A stretch of DNA of 64,000 nt, taken from assembly GCF_030818935.1 (NCBI RefSeq), contig NZ_JAUTBD010000001.1:2604001-2668000 (forward strand), given 5' to 3'. Below the pieces are notes generated by a model, which saw only the letters and a program-made list of their open reading frames with translations, was not told where the DNA came from and did not search any database. The DNA is from Microbacterium sp. SORGH_AS_1204. GTDB taxonomy: Bacteria > Actinomycetota > Actinomycetes > Actinomycetales > Microbacteriaceae. Of the stretch, positions 1 through 8,657 are shown piece by piece. The first letter of the stretch is position 1. Every line of letters starts with the position of its first letter. The position numbers and the translations under genes are program-made.

Positions 1-1134
1 GGAGAGCGCCAGTACCGCGCGGTGGCAGAGACGCTGAGTGAGTTGGGCTTCGATGTCGACTACCTCACAGCGCTCCAGTGGGACGGACCCGTGCCGACCG
101 ACACCCTCTTCCGCACGGTGCCGATCACGCCGCGCCTGTCGTTGTACGACGCCCGTGGCGTCCGCCGGATCCCCGCCGCTCTGCGCTTCGCCGCATCGTT
201 GTTCGGCGCTCTCGCACGCCGCCGCCGCGACTACACGGCGGTCATCGTCAGCGGTTTGCCGATCTTCAACGTCTTCGCCGCCCGCCTCGCCCTGCTGGGT
301 TCCGGCACGAGGCTGGTCGTCGATTACCTCGAAGTGTGGCACCGCCGGCAGTGGGTCGAGTACGCGGGTGCGGTCACCGGCACCATCGCCTGGGCGCTCC
401 AGCGCGCGGCCATCGCCGTGACGCCCCTGGCCACGTGCCACTCGCAACTCACGGCCTCCCGCCTGCGCCGCGAGGGTCTGCGCCGACCACCCCTGGTGAG
501 CCCGGGCCTCATCGACGGCGCAGCCGACGTCGCCCCGCCCGCCCCGGCGGCGAACCCGCCGTACGTCCTCTACGCGGGACGCCACATCCCCGACAAGCGC
601 GTCGAGGTGCTGCCCGCCGCCGTCGCCGCGGCCCGCGAGCAGATCCCCGACCTCCGGCTCGTCATCCTGGGCACGGGGCCCAGCTCCGAGACCATCCGCG
701 CCGAGGTCCGACGCGTCGGCGGCGAGACCTGGACCGACTTCCCCGGTTTCGTCTCGGATGCCGAACTCGACCGCCTGCTGCACGGAGCGGTGGCCCTGGC
801 GAACCCGTCGCGCCGCGAGGGTTACGGCCTGGTCGTCGTGGAGGCCAATGCCCACGGCACCCCGGTCGTCCTCGTCGCCGACGAGGGCAACGCCGCCACC
901 GAACTCATCGACGCCGGCGTCAACGGCGTCGTCTCGCCCACCACCCGACCCGACGACCTCGCCCGGGCCATCCGGGACGTCGTCGACGGCGGTGACGACC
1001 TGCGCCGCACCTCGCGCGCCTGGTACGACACCGCCGTCGGCACCCGTACCATCCGCCGCACCGTGGAGAACATCCTCTCGGCCCTGCCGCTGCCGATCCC
1101 GAACCCGGTGAAGACGAAAGAAGACCGCACGTGA
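1..1134 (+). CDS. GT4-type glycosyltransferase, 5' end outside window
   Basis: The frame is open from base 1 and reads GERQYRAVAETL before the first possible start (GTG at 22), which is the normal N-terminal helix of a GT-B enzyme, so the gene most likely begins upstream; 377 residues are visible. The C-terminal half has the nucleotide-sugar site: YAGRHIPDKR at the start of the second Rossmann domain, GFVSDAELDRLL, and the E-x7-E motif in EGYGLVVVE followed by AHGTPVV. It would add a sugar from an NDP-sugar to a lipid-linked or growing surface glycan on the cytoplasmic side. Its stop overlaps the start of the next transferase (GTGA), so the two are translated together. Donor and acceptor cannot be told from sequence. 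Confidence 0.85.
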   Translation, partial: GERQYRAVAETLSELGFDVDYLTALQWDGPVPTDTLFRTVPITPRLSLYDARGVRRIPAALRFAASLFGALARRRRDYTAVIVSGLPIFNVFAARLALLGSGTRLVVDYLEVWHRRQWVEYAGAVTGTIAWALQRAAIAVTPLATCHSQLTASRLRREGLRRPPLVSPGLIDGAADVAPPAPAANPPYVLYAGRHIPDKRVEVLPAAVAAAREQIPDLRLVILGTGPSSETIRAEVRRVGGETWTDFPGFVSDAELDRLLHGAVALANPSRREGYGLVVVEANAHGTPVVLVADEGNAATELIDAGVNGVVSPTTRPDDLARAIRDVVDGGDDLRRTSRAWYDTAVGTRTIRRTVENILSALPLPIPNPVKTKEDRT

Positions 1135-2327
1135 GCATCCCCGCCCCGACGGACGTCGAACTGACGATCCTCATGCCCTGCCTGAACGAGGCCGAGACCC
1201 TGGAGGTCTGCATCCGCAAGGCGCAGGGGTTCCTTCAGCGCAGCGGCATCCGGGGTGAGGTCCTCATCTCCGACAACGGCAGCACCGACGGCTCGCAGGC
1301 CATCGCCGAGCGCCTCGGCGCGCGCGTCTCGCACGCCCCGCGCCGCGGGTACGGCGCCGCCCTCATCAACGGCATCGACACGGCCCACGGCCGGTACGTC
1401 ATCATGGCGGATGCCGACGACAGCTACGACTTCGAGAACCTCGAGCCGTTCGTCGAGCGCCTCCGCGCCGGCGCCGACCTCGTGATGGGCAACCGCTTCC
1501 GCGGCGGGATCGCGCCCGGCGCCATGCCGCCGCTGCACAAGTACCTCGGAAACCCCGTGCTCTCGTTTATCGGCGAGCTGTTCTTCCGCCCCGGCATCCG
1601 CGACTTCCACTGCGGCCTGCGCGGCTTCAACCGCGCCCGTATCCGCGCGCTCGACCTGCAGACCACCGGCATGGAGTTCGCCTCCGAGATGGTCGTGCGC
1701 GCCTCGCTCGCGCGCTACCGCATCGAAGAAGTGCCCACCACGCTGAAGAAGGACGGCCGCTCCCGCCCGCCGCACCTGCGCAGCTGGCACGACGGGTGGC
1801 GCCACCTCCGCTTCCTGCTGCTGTTCGCGCCGCGCTGGCTCTTCGTCTACCCGGGTCTGGTCGCGTTCTTCCTGGGTGCGATCGCCGTCGGCGTGCTCGC
1901 CTTCGGCGGGGTCAACATCGGCGGGGTCGGTTTCGACGTGACCACGATGGTCTACGCCAGCGCCCTGTGCGTCATCGGGTTCCAATCGCTGCTCTTCTTC
2001 TGGCTGACCAAGCTCTACGCCACCCAGGAGGGATTCCTTCCGACGAGCGAGAGATACCGGCGCATCGTCGCCAAGTGGTCCGCGGAGCGCGGCCTGCTCA
2101 TCGGCGTGGGACTGTTCTTCCTGGGCATCATCATCGGCATCGTGCAGGTGGCGGTGTGGGGCAACCTCGACTTCGGCGCGCAGAACGCTGCGCAAGCGGT
2201 GCGAATCGCCGTGCCCAGTGCGCTGCTGATCATCCTCGGGTTCCAGACCGCGATGATGAGCTTCTTCTCGGGCGTGCTCACCACGCCCCGGCGCGAGCAG
2301 CGCCCCGAAGCCGTCATCGAGAGCTAG
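1131..2327 (+). CDS. GT2 glycosyltransferase with C-terminal membrane segments (polyprenyl-phosphate type)
   Basis: A 398-residue protein. Residues 1 to about 230 form a GT-A fold: LTILMPCLNEAETLE, DNGSTDGS, and the metal-binding MADADDSYD. The segment from about 235 onward carries four hydrophobic stretches ending near residue 380. This layout matches the DPMS-like group of GT2 that transfers a sugar from an NDP-sugar to polyprenyl phosphate, giving lipid-linked donors for transferases facing outward. The start is the GTG at 1131, overlapping the upstream stop by four bases. Downstream is a flippase-like gene, which fits one glycan assembly operon. The sugar is not predictable; mannose, glucose and related hexoses are all possible. 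Confidence 0.85.
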   Translation: MSIPAPTDVELTILMPCLNEAETLEVCIRKAQGFLQRSGIRGEVLISDNGSTDGSQAIAERLGARVSHAPRRGYGAALINGIDTAHGRYVIMADADDSYDFENLEPFVERLRAGADLVMGNRFRGGIAPGAMPPLHKYLGNPVLSFIGELFFRPGIRDFHCGLRGFNRARIRALDLQTTGMEFASEMVVRASLARYRIEEVPTTLKKDGRSRPPHLRSWHDGWRHLRFLLLFAPRWLFVYPGLVAFFLGAIAVGVLAFGGVNIGGVGFDVTTMVYASALCVIGFQSLLFFWLTKLYATQEGFLPTSERYRRIVAKWSAERGLLIGVGLFFLGIIIGIVQVAVWGNLDFGAQNAAQAVRIAVPSALLIILGFQTAMMSFFSGVLTTPRREQRPEAVIES

Positions 2328-2335
2328 GACCAGCC

Positions 2336-3634
2336 ATCGCTGCTCCGGCATCCGACAGCCGAGCCACTCGACGGCGTCTCCTCGGCTTCACCGTCCTGCC
2401 TGCCCTCGCCGCGGTCTCCCCCCTCGTCGTCCTCCCCTTCCTCGCCCGCACCACGGGTCCGGAAGGGTGGGCGAGTGCGCTGGCGGGCGAGGCGGTCGGC
2501 ACCTTCGCCGCGATCGCCCTCGCGTTCGGCTGGACCACGGTGGGCCCGGCGATGGTGGCAGTGGCGTCCGACGCCCGACGGGGTCAGCTCTACCGGGAAG
2601 CGGTTGTCGTCCGGTCATTGACGGCACTCATCGCCCTGCCGTTGATGGCGGTCGTCTGCGCGCTCGTCGCCTCCGACGGGTATGCGCTGCTCGCCGTGCT
2701 GATGGGCCTGCAAGGGGCTCTCATCGCGCTGTCGTACACGTGGTTCGCCGTCGGTCTGGGCGACCCCTGGTCGATCGCCCTCTACGACGCGGTGCCTCGA
2801 GTCGTGGCAGCGATCGCCGTGGCCGGCGCCATCGGTTTCCTCGGTGCGCCGGTGGAGCTGTATCCCCTGTCCGGCATCGCGGTGACACTGGTGGGGACGA
2901 CGCTCTACACCTCGCGCATCCTCGGGCGCTTCCCGGCGGCGTGGCCCTCCCGCCGCAGCATCCCGGGATTGTTCCGTCACACGGCCCCCGTCGCCGTGAA
3001 CGAGGGAGCCCTGGGTCTCTACTCCTCCGTCCCCGTTCCCCTCGTCACGGCCGTCGATCCCGCGGATGCCGCGGGCTACGCCTCCGGCGACAAGATGGTG
3101 AAGCTCGGCCAGTTCCTGCCCATCACCCTTGCCAACGCTCTGCAGTATTGGACGGCGGAGGTCTTCGGCGAGGCCCGCGCGCGGCGGCTGCGCCGCGCCC
3201 TCGGACTGCACGTCGCCATGGGACTGCTGGGATGGGTCGCGCTGGGGTCGCTGGGGTCGTTCGTGAGCCTGGTGCTCTTCGGCGAGCAGGCGGCGGCACC
3301 GCTGGGCATCGTGATCGTGCTCGGCTTCGCCTTCGCGTGCTACTCCGCCCGCACCTCGATGATCCGGCACTTCCTGTTCCCCGCGAACGCCGCCTCCACG
3401 GTGATGGTCGCGACCCTCGTCGCCAGCGCCGTGGGTCTGCCGATCATGATCGCGCTGACCTTCGCCGTCGGTCCTCTCGGAACGGCGGTGGGCTACGCCG
3501 TGACCGAAGCCATCTCGACGGCGTGGATGATCCGCCGGACGAAGCGTTCGTACACCCACCTCGTGTCGGAGCCGGCGAGAGCGGATGCCGCCGCCCCGGG
3601 CCCCGTGGACCCCGACGGTAGGATCGCTCCGTGA
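2336..3634 (+). CDS. Wzx-like polysaccharide flippase, probable ATC start
   Basis: A membrane protein of about 432 residues with roughly 12 hydrophobic segments, of the polysaccharide-transporter/MOP type that flips lipid-linked oligosaccharide across the membrane. The first membrane segment (LLGFTVLPALAAVSPLVV) lies upstream of every ATG, GTG or TTG in frame; the first canonical start is a GTG about 200 bases further in and would delete this segment. The best start is ATC at 2336, with AGGA six bases before it, giving an N-terminus MAAPASDSRATRRRLLG. ATC starts are rare, so a base error or a start inside the previous gene are alternatives. The stop overlaps the next gene (GTGA). Confidence 0.72.
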   Translation: MAAPASDSRATRRRLLGFTVLPALAAVSPLVVLPFLARTTGPEGWASALAGEAVGTFAAIALAFGWTTVGPAMVAVASDARRGQLYREAVVVRSLTALIALPLMAVVCALVASDGYALLAVLMGLQGALIALSYTWFAVGLGDPWSIALYDAVPRVVAAIAVAGAIGFLGAPVELYPLSGIAVTLVGTTLYTSRILGRFPAAWPSRRSIPGLFRHTAPVAVNEGALGLYSSVPVPLVTAVDPADAAGYASGDKMVKLGQFLPITLANALQYWTAEVFGEARARRLRRALGLHVAMGLLGWVALGSLGSFVSLVLFGEQAAAPLGIVIVLGFAFACYSARTSMIRHFLFPANAASTVMVATLVASAVGLPIMIALTFAVGPLGTAVGYAVTEAISTAWMIRRTKRSYTHLVSEPARADAAAPGPVDPDGRIAP

Positions 3635-4719
3635 CCCGCGTGCTCGTCGACCTGTTGTTCTTCACCGGAAAGCAGGGCGGCACCGAGACGGTGGCGCGCC
3701 AGATCTACTCGCGGCTTGGCGGGAGGCCGGGGTGGGAGTTCGTCGGCTACGCCAGCAGCGAGCTCGTGTCAGCCGGCGTGGACTGGTTCCCCGGTCGTCT
3801 GATCGATTCGGGACTGCAGTGCGACAAGCGTCCGCAATGGGCGTGGGGCGAGGTGTTCGGTGTCTCTCGCGCCGCCCGGGCAGCCGGCGCCGACCTGATC
3901 CACGCCCCGGCGAACTTCGGGCCGCCGCGCCCTTCCGCCCCGATGCTGCTAACGCTGCATGACGTGCTGGCATTCAAGCGACCGGAGTTCCTCCCCAGCA
4001 AGCTCGGCGTGATCCCCACGAAGCTGCTGATCTCGGGCGCCGCTCGTGCCGCGACCCACATCGTGACCGTCTCCGAGGCCGCGCGGACGGACATCCTCGA
4101 CGTCACCGGCCGCGACCCAAGCGACGTCACGGTGGTGCATCCGGGTGGTTCCGGCGTGACCGAGCCGGACCCGAACCGACCCCGCTCGGGCTTGTTCAGC
4201 CTCGGCAACCGGATGCCGCACAAGAACTTCCCCCGCCTGCTCGAGGCGCTCGCCCTCATCCCCGAGGCGGAACGCCCCGTGCTGACAATCTCCGGGAGCC
4301 ACGGAGACGACCCGCTGCGGGCCGTCGCATCGGAGCTCGGAATCGAGAAGTGGGTCGACCTCCGCGGGTGGCTGACGAACGACGAGGTCGAGAACCTCTA
4401 CCGCAGCTCCGCGGCCGTCGTCTTCCCGACGCTGTTCGAGGGCTTCGGACTGCCCGTCCTCGAGGGAATGGAGCGCGGGTGCCCGGTGATCTGCTCCGAC
4501 ATCCCGGTGCTGCGCGAGGTGGGCGGAGACGCCGTGCGATATTTCGACTCGACCGATCCGGCGGCCATCGCCGCGCAGATCCGGCGCACGCTCGGTGATC
4601 CGACCGACCGCGCGCGCATGGTGGCCGACGGGTACGACCGCGCGCAGCGCTTCACCTGGGACGCCTCGGCCGAGGGCATGCTCGAGGCTTTCGAGCGCAC
4701 GGCTCGCTCTGCGCGCTGA
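3631..4719 (+). CDS. GT4 family glycosyltransferase
   Basis: A 362-residue GT-B transferase. The N-terminal glycine loop is FTGKQGGTETVARQ, the acceptor domain includes LTLHDVLAFKRPEF and HIVTVSEAARTDI, and the donor site is in the C-terminal half: SLGNRMPHKNFPRLLEAL, then LFEGFGLPVLEGMERGCPV with the E-x7-E pair. These features are typical of retaining mannosyl- or rhamnosyl-type GT4 enzymes of O-antigen-like clusters. It starts with GTG overlapping the stop of the flippase gene and is the last gene of a four-gene plus-strand operon; 68 bases separate it from the convergent fucosyltransferase-like gene. The exact linkage is unknown. Confidence 0.87.
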   Translation: MTRVLVDLLFFTGKQGGTETVARQIYSRLGGRPGWEFVGYASSELVSAGVDWFPGRLIDSGLQCDKRPQWAWGEVFGVSRAARAAGADLIHAPANFGPPRPSAPMLLTLHDVLAFKRPEFLPSKLGVIPTKLLISGAARAATHIVTVSEAARTDILDVTGRDPSDVTVVHPGGSGVTEPDPNRPRSGLFSLGNRMPHKNFPRLLEALALIPEAERPVLTISGSHGDDPLRAVASELGIEKWVDLRGWLTNDEVENLYRSSAAVVFPTLFEGFGLPVLEGMERGCPVICSDIPVLREVGGDAVRYFDSTDPAAIAAQIRRTLGDPTDRARMVADGYDRAQRFTWDASAEGMLEAFERTARSAR

Positions 4720-4787
4720 CGCCCGGCCGCATCCCTCACCTCTGGCGTGCCGTGCCCCTGTGGACTCGGCCGTCTCGACCGAACGGG

Positions 4788-5666
4788 TCAGCGCGCGTCG
4801 AGGGTGATCCAATCCGGGGCGAGGAGGTCGGCCTTCGCCGTCCCCCCTGCGGTCCACGGACGCGGCGCGATCACGATCGGCGACGCCCCCCGGTGCGACA
4901 TGAGCGCGGCGGCCCACCAACTGAAGCTGGAGTTGCTCATCACCATGGCCGAACCAGATGCCATCGCCTTGATGGTGCTCCAGATACCGAGCGAGCCGTC
5001 GTCCTCGACGAAGTCGAAATCCGCGTCGACATCCGCCAGTTCCGCCTTCACGAGATCCACGGAATCGGAGAAGACGCGCACGGGAAGACGGACGCCGAGA
5101 TCGCCCAGCAGGCGGAGGGACCGCCGTGCATAGCCGACGGATGCGATGAATTGACGCTCCGTGGGCACCGCCAAGTAGTCCCCACGGCGCAAGTGGAGCG
5201 TTACGGCAGGCTCATCGCGCATGCGACGGAGGATGGCCGCCTCCCCCTCGCTCTCGGGCATCGAGTCGATGGCATCCAGCAGTCGGGTCCCCACCGTGGG
5301 AAAGTAGCGGGGCGACTGAAAGTAGCCCACAAGGGTCGTTCCCGGCCGGACCGATTCGATGGACGGCGAGTAACGGTCGGCGTCGCGCTCGAGGTGGATA
5401 CGGCCGAAACGGGTCGGGAACGGCAGCACGCGCTCGGATGAGATGCGGACGGAGCGCCAACTCTCCCCCGCATCCAGCACCTCCGCGGGTGTGCGCAGAG
5501 CGTCGAGTTCGAAGCCGCGCGTTCCCGCGACTCCGAAGTGGGAGCGGTCCAGCAGCAGCGGCACGCCGAGGCGTTCTGCCTGCTCCCACGCCGCGCCGAG
5601 GATGAAGAGCTGGTTGCCGAGCCCCCCGGCGATGTACGCGGTGATGCCTTCGCGGCGACGATTCAT
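4788..5666 (-). CDS. GT11 family alpha-1,2-fucosyltransferase-like protein
   Basis: A 292-residue protein starting MNRRREGITAYIAGGLGNQLF, where GGLGNQLF is the N-terminal signature of GT11. The donor-binding motif HLRRGDYL lies near residue 170, and the C-terminal signature NSSFSWWAAAL is present. Family members transfer L-fucose or a related 6-deoxyhexose from the GDP-sugar in alpha-1,2 linkage. No GDP-fucose genes lie in this window, so the donor must be made elsewhere, or the specificity differs. The start is fixed by ATGA overlap with the upstream flippase-like gene. A much longer open frame continues upstream through that gene but is only a shadow. Confidence 0.85.
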   Translation of the reverse strand: MNRRREGITAYIAGGLGNQLFILGAAWEQAERLGVPLLLDRSHFGVAGTRGFELDALRTPAEVLDAGESWRSVRISSERVLPFPTRFGRIHLERDADRYSPSIESVRPGTTLVGYFQSPRYFPTVGTRLLDAIDSMPESEGEAAILRRMRDEPAVTLHLRRGDYLAVPTERQFIASVGYARRSLRLLGDLGVRLPVRVFSDSVDLVKAELADVDADFDFVEDDGSLGIWSTIKAMASGSAMVMSNSSFSWWAAALMSHRGASPIVIAPRPWTAGGTAKADLLAPDWITLDAR

Positions 5667-6901
5667 CGAACACTCCGATCTGACGACGGGCGCCTGAGCT
5701 TGATCATCATCGCGGCGACCAGTACGCCGCAAAGGACCCAACCGAGCGCGCTGAACGCCGTCAAGGCGGCCGTCACATCGGGCAGGAGGCCGACGAAGAC
5801 GACCGCCTGGATACCCACCGCGACGAGGAGTGCCGCGGCTGCCGGTCGGGAGGCATCCGAGATCAACTGGATCAGCAGTCCCTGGAGGATGATCCACGGG
5901 ACGTACGCCGCGGCGATGGGAACCAGCAGGGCTTTCGCGCCCGCGTAGGCGTCGGAGAAGACGATGTCGATCACCAGTCCGCCCGCGAGCCAGAACGCCA
6001 GCAGAAGAACGAGTCCCGCTGCAGCCGACACCCCGATGGAGGCGTACACGCCGACGCGGGTGAGGTCGACGCTCTCCCTGTTCCGGGCGAAGCGCGGCAG
6101 CAGGTACAGCGAGAGGGTGGACGGCAGAATGAAGGACGCTTTGACGAGCACGGCCACAGACGCGTACTCGCCCGCGAGGTCGGGCGCGGCGAGCATACGC
6201 AGGAAGAAGACATCCGCACTGGTCAGCCAGGCGAGCGCGATGGTGATGACCATGATGGTCGCCCCGTCTGCGCTGAAGATGGACCGCCGCGGGGAGGGCG
6301 CTCGACGTGCGGCGAACGCGGCCCCGAGAGCCGCCACGCCCGTGGCGGCAACGACGGCCCCGGCCGCTCCGCCGACGCCGGCGCCGAGCAGCAACGCGGG
6401 TACGGCGAGCAGGACACGCAGGATGAGGGATGCCGTCGACCATCCGACGGCGGCCGTCGCGCGACCCGCACCCTGGATGCGCCCCACGTAGGCCGCGAAG
6501 AGGAAACTCAGCGGAATGCTCACGGCGGCGGCGATGACGACTCCGACGCTGGCGCCGAGGGCGGTGCTCAGGGCGGGGGCTGCAGCGACGACGACTCCCC
6601 CGCCGAGGAGACCGACGAGGAGGGCGTCGACGGGGATGCGCCAGCCCGAGTGCTCCGACGCCTCCCCGTCGGCTGCCGTCTGCACGGCGACGGAGTTCTG
6701 GAGGGCGGAGCTGCCGATGGCTGCGACATTGACAATGGAGAAGAAGGCGGCGAGCAGGCCGAAATCGGCCGTTCCGAGCAGTCGAGCGGTCAGAATCTGG
6801 AACGCGAAGGCGGCAGCGGCGCCGACGATGCTCGCGATACCGACGGACCCGAGAGCCGCCGCGTGGGCGCGGACGTGACCCCACCGCCCACTCGAGGTCA
6901 C
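5663..6901 (-). CDS. Polysaccharide flippase-like membrane protein (Wzx/MOP type)
   Basis: A 412-residue protein with about 12 hydrophobic segments. The N-terminus reads LGSVGIASIVGAAAAF then ARLLGTADFGLLAAFFS, the classical first two helices of the O-antigen/teichoic acid flippase group. It would move an undecaprenyl-linked oligosaccharide outward. It is the middle gene of a minus-strand operon (DUF2142 protein, flippase, GT11) with four-base overlaps on both sides. Together with the flippase-like gene at 2336 and the ABC exporter at 14.4 to 16.5 kb it gives this locus three candidate exporters. The function is assigned by topology and the N-terminal motif only. Confidence 0.82.
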   Translation of the reverse strand: MTSSGRWGHVRAHAAALGSVGIASIVGAAAAFAFQILTARLLGTADFGLLAAFFSIVNVAAIGSSALQNSVAVQTAADGEASEHSGWRIPVDALLVGLLGGGVVVAAAPALSTALGASVGVVIAAAVSIPLSFLFAAYVGRIQGAGRATAAVGWSTASLILRVLLAVPALLLGAGVGGAAGAVVAATGVAALGAAFAARRAPSPRRSIFSADGATIMVITIALAWLTSADVFFLRMLAAPDLAGEYASVAVLVKASFILPSTLSLYLLPRFARNRESVDLTRVGVYASIGVSAAAGLVLLLAFWLAGGLVIDIVFSDAYAGAKALLVPIAAAYVPWIILQGLLIQLISDASRPAAAALLVAVGIQAVVFVGLLPDVTAALTAFSALGWVLCGVLVAAMMIKLRRPSSDRSVR

Positions 6902-8493
6902 GCTCGCCCGCCGAGCTGTTGGCGACGTTCCGCGCGCGTCGACGACGACGCGACGGAGCCGTCGTCACCGCGATCGGCCGGGACGATCGTCTGGGCGTCG
7001 TCCTGGACTCCCCTCGGGCGCGCGAATTCCCCGTCCGCGGCCTCGGCCGCACGACTCGGCCATGCCAGCGTGAGCAGAAGCCCGACCATCGCCGCGAACG
7101 AGAGCGTGCCGATGAGCCAGAGGCCCATGGGAGAGACCGGAGCGTTCCACCACCATTCGATGTCGCGATCGAGGTTGACGCCCACACGGTCGAGACCGGT
7201 GACGTACCGTCGGAGGTTCACGTGCAGCGCCACGCTGTTGGCGACCACCAGACCGATCGCCGCGACGCTCAGCTGAACCTTCCCGAGCCCCAACGACGAC
7301 CGGGCGAACCCGAAGACCGCGATCCCGGCGAACATCACGATCAGGGGGAAGACGTACCGGGGCTGGACACCGTTGCCGACAACGACGCCGTCGTGCATCA
7401 GGATGTACAGCGGAACCGCGATGACCCCCGCGCCCACGCCCGCCAGGGCGAGCCACTTGCGCGCGTCCCCGAGGCGGAGTCCCCAGAAGACCAGGGCACT
7501 GAACACGGTGAGCGCCGTCACCCACACGATGCCGGGCATGTAGGTGTCGAGCCACCCCAGGCCCCAGGTGCCGAGGAAGCCGGCGAGGAGCTGCGGCAAC
7601 GCCTTGATGTTGATGAAGAGCAGTTCCGAGAAGGTGTACGTGTCGTTCTTGACCACGGTCGCTCCCCCCACCACGGCGGACTGGCCGGCGGTGAAGAAGA
7701 GGGCAGCCGAGACGACGACGAGACCGACCGGAAGCAGAAGATCGCGCGCGTAGCGACGATCACGGCGGAAGGCCAGCACCGTGCCGGCGATGAGCGCCAG
7801 CACGGCGTACGCCGCCGAATCGCCGCGCGCGCCCGCACCGATGACGACGAGCAGGACGGTGAGCACGGCCGCAGCCGCCTTGCGCCAGCCCGATTGCACG
7901 AAGAAGGCCCATACGGCCACCCACAGACCGGATGCCGAGAGGACGGCCCAGGAACTCGGGTTCACGCTGGCGACGATGAAGACCCCGAGCGGGACCGAGG
8001 TGACGAGCGCTCCCCAGACGAGCGCCCGTCGCCCTGTCGCGGGGATGACGAAGAAGAGCACGGCGAGGATGCCGACGTACAGCATGGCGTTCGCCGCACG
8101 GATCGCGACGACCGAAACGGAGAGGTCGTGACCCGCGAACGCATGCATGACCGCGTAGTACACCGGCGGGTAGGCCTCACCGTTCCAGTTGCCACGCGTG
8201 CTCAGCTTCGTCGCATCGGGGTTCAAGGCGCAGGTCGCCGCCTTGTCGGGGTCGAAGGCGAAACAGCTGGCCGCCTCCAGGACATCGGTGGCCAGTGCGC
8301 GTTCGGACGGCACGCCGGTCTGCTCACAGAGGTCGGTCGAGTCCACGGTGCCGCACCAGATACTCGCCATGTGGTAGTCGTCGTCGGGGCTGGACCCGGG
8401 AGGGGACGACACCGCCCAGGTCAACAGCGCCACCAGGGCGGCGACGATGACGAGAGCCGGACGAACGGCGCGGTTCAGACGGCTGAGTCGCAT
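6898..8493 (-). CDS. DUF2142-like multi-spanning membrane protein
   Basis: About 531 residues with a membrane helix at 10 to 32, a long outside loop, and some 10 further helices. The loop contains CFAFDPDKAATC and GNWNGEAYPPVYYAVMHAF, which match the exported loop of DUF2142 proteins with its paired cysteines and the YPPxYY motif. These proteins are common in actinobacterial polysaccharide clusters and resemble GT-C transferases, but no activity is established. I chose the ATG at 8493 because AGGAG sits nine bases upstream; a GTG at 8559 would add 22 residues with no helix. It is the first gene of the operon with the flippase and GT11. Confidence 0.8.
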   Translation of the reverse strand: MRLSRLNRAVRPALVIVAALVALLTWAVSSPPGSSPDDDYHMASIWCGTVDSTDLCEQTGVPSERALATDVLEAASCFAFDPDKAATCALNPDATKLSTRGNWNGEAYPPVYYAVMHAFAGHDLSVSVVAIRAANAMLYVGILAVLFFVIPATGRRALVWGALVTSVPLGVFIVASVNPSSWAVLSASGLWVAVWAFFVQSGWRKAAAAVLTVLLVVIGAGARGDSAAYAVLALIAGTVLAFRRDRRYARDLLLPVGLVVVSAALFFTAGQSAVVGGATVVKNDTYTFSELLFINIKALPQLLAGFLGTWGLGWLDTYMPGIVWVTALTVFSALVFWGLRLGDARKWLALAGVGAGVIAVPLYILMHDGVVVGNGVQPRYVFPLIVMFAGIAVFGFARSSLGLGKVQLSVAAIGLVVANSVALHVNLRRYVTGLDRVGVNLDRDIEWWWNAPVSPMGLWLIGTLSFAAMVGLLLTLAWPSRAAEAADGEFARPRGVQDDAQTIVPADRGDDGSVASSSTRAERRQQLGGRA

Positions 8494-8657
8494 GGATCCA
8501 GGCTCCTGGTGAACGAAAAGCGGGAGAGGTACGGGCAGAGAAGTCGACGCCGGCGGCACGGCTAGTCTGAGTACGTGTCTCCTTGCCCCGCTTCATGTTA
8601 TCCGTCGCGGTGCCGCGGACCTGAGCGCGACGTGCGCACGGGAGGTGCCGGCCGCCG

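Noticed and set aside
1796..2335. N-terminal extension of the flippase inside the preceding GT2 gene
   Set aside because: The extra 180 residues are a shadow of the GT2 frame, rich in Arg, His and Pro; only the part after about 2,336 is membrane-like.
822..2351. A 509-residue minus-strand gene
   Set aside because: It is opposite two clear glycosyltransferases and is made of low-complexity Glu, Arg, Asp and His.
4788..7187. A 799-residue protein covering the GT11 gene and the gene upstream
   Set aside because: Only the last 292 residues are GT11-like; the rest is an antisense-like shadow of the flippase gene with extreme composition.
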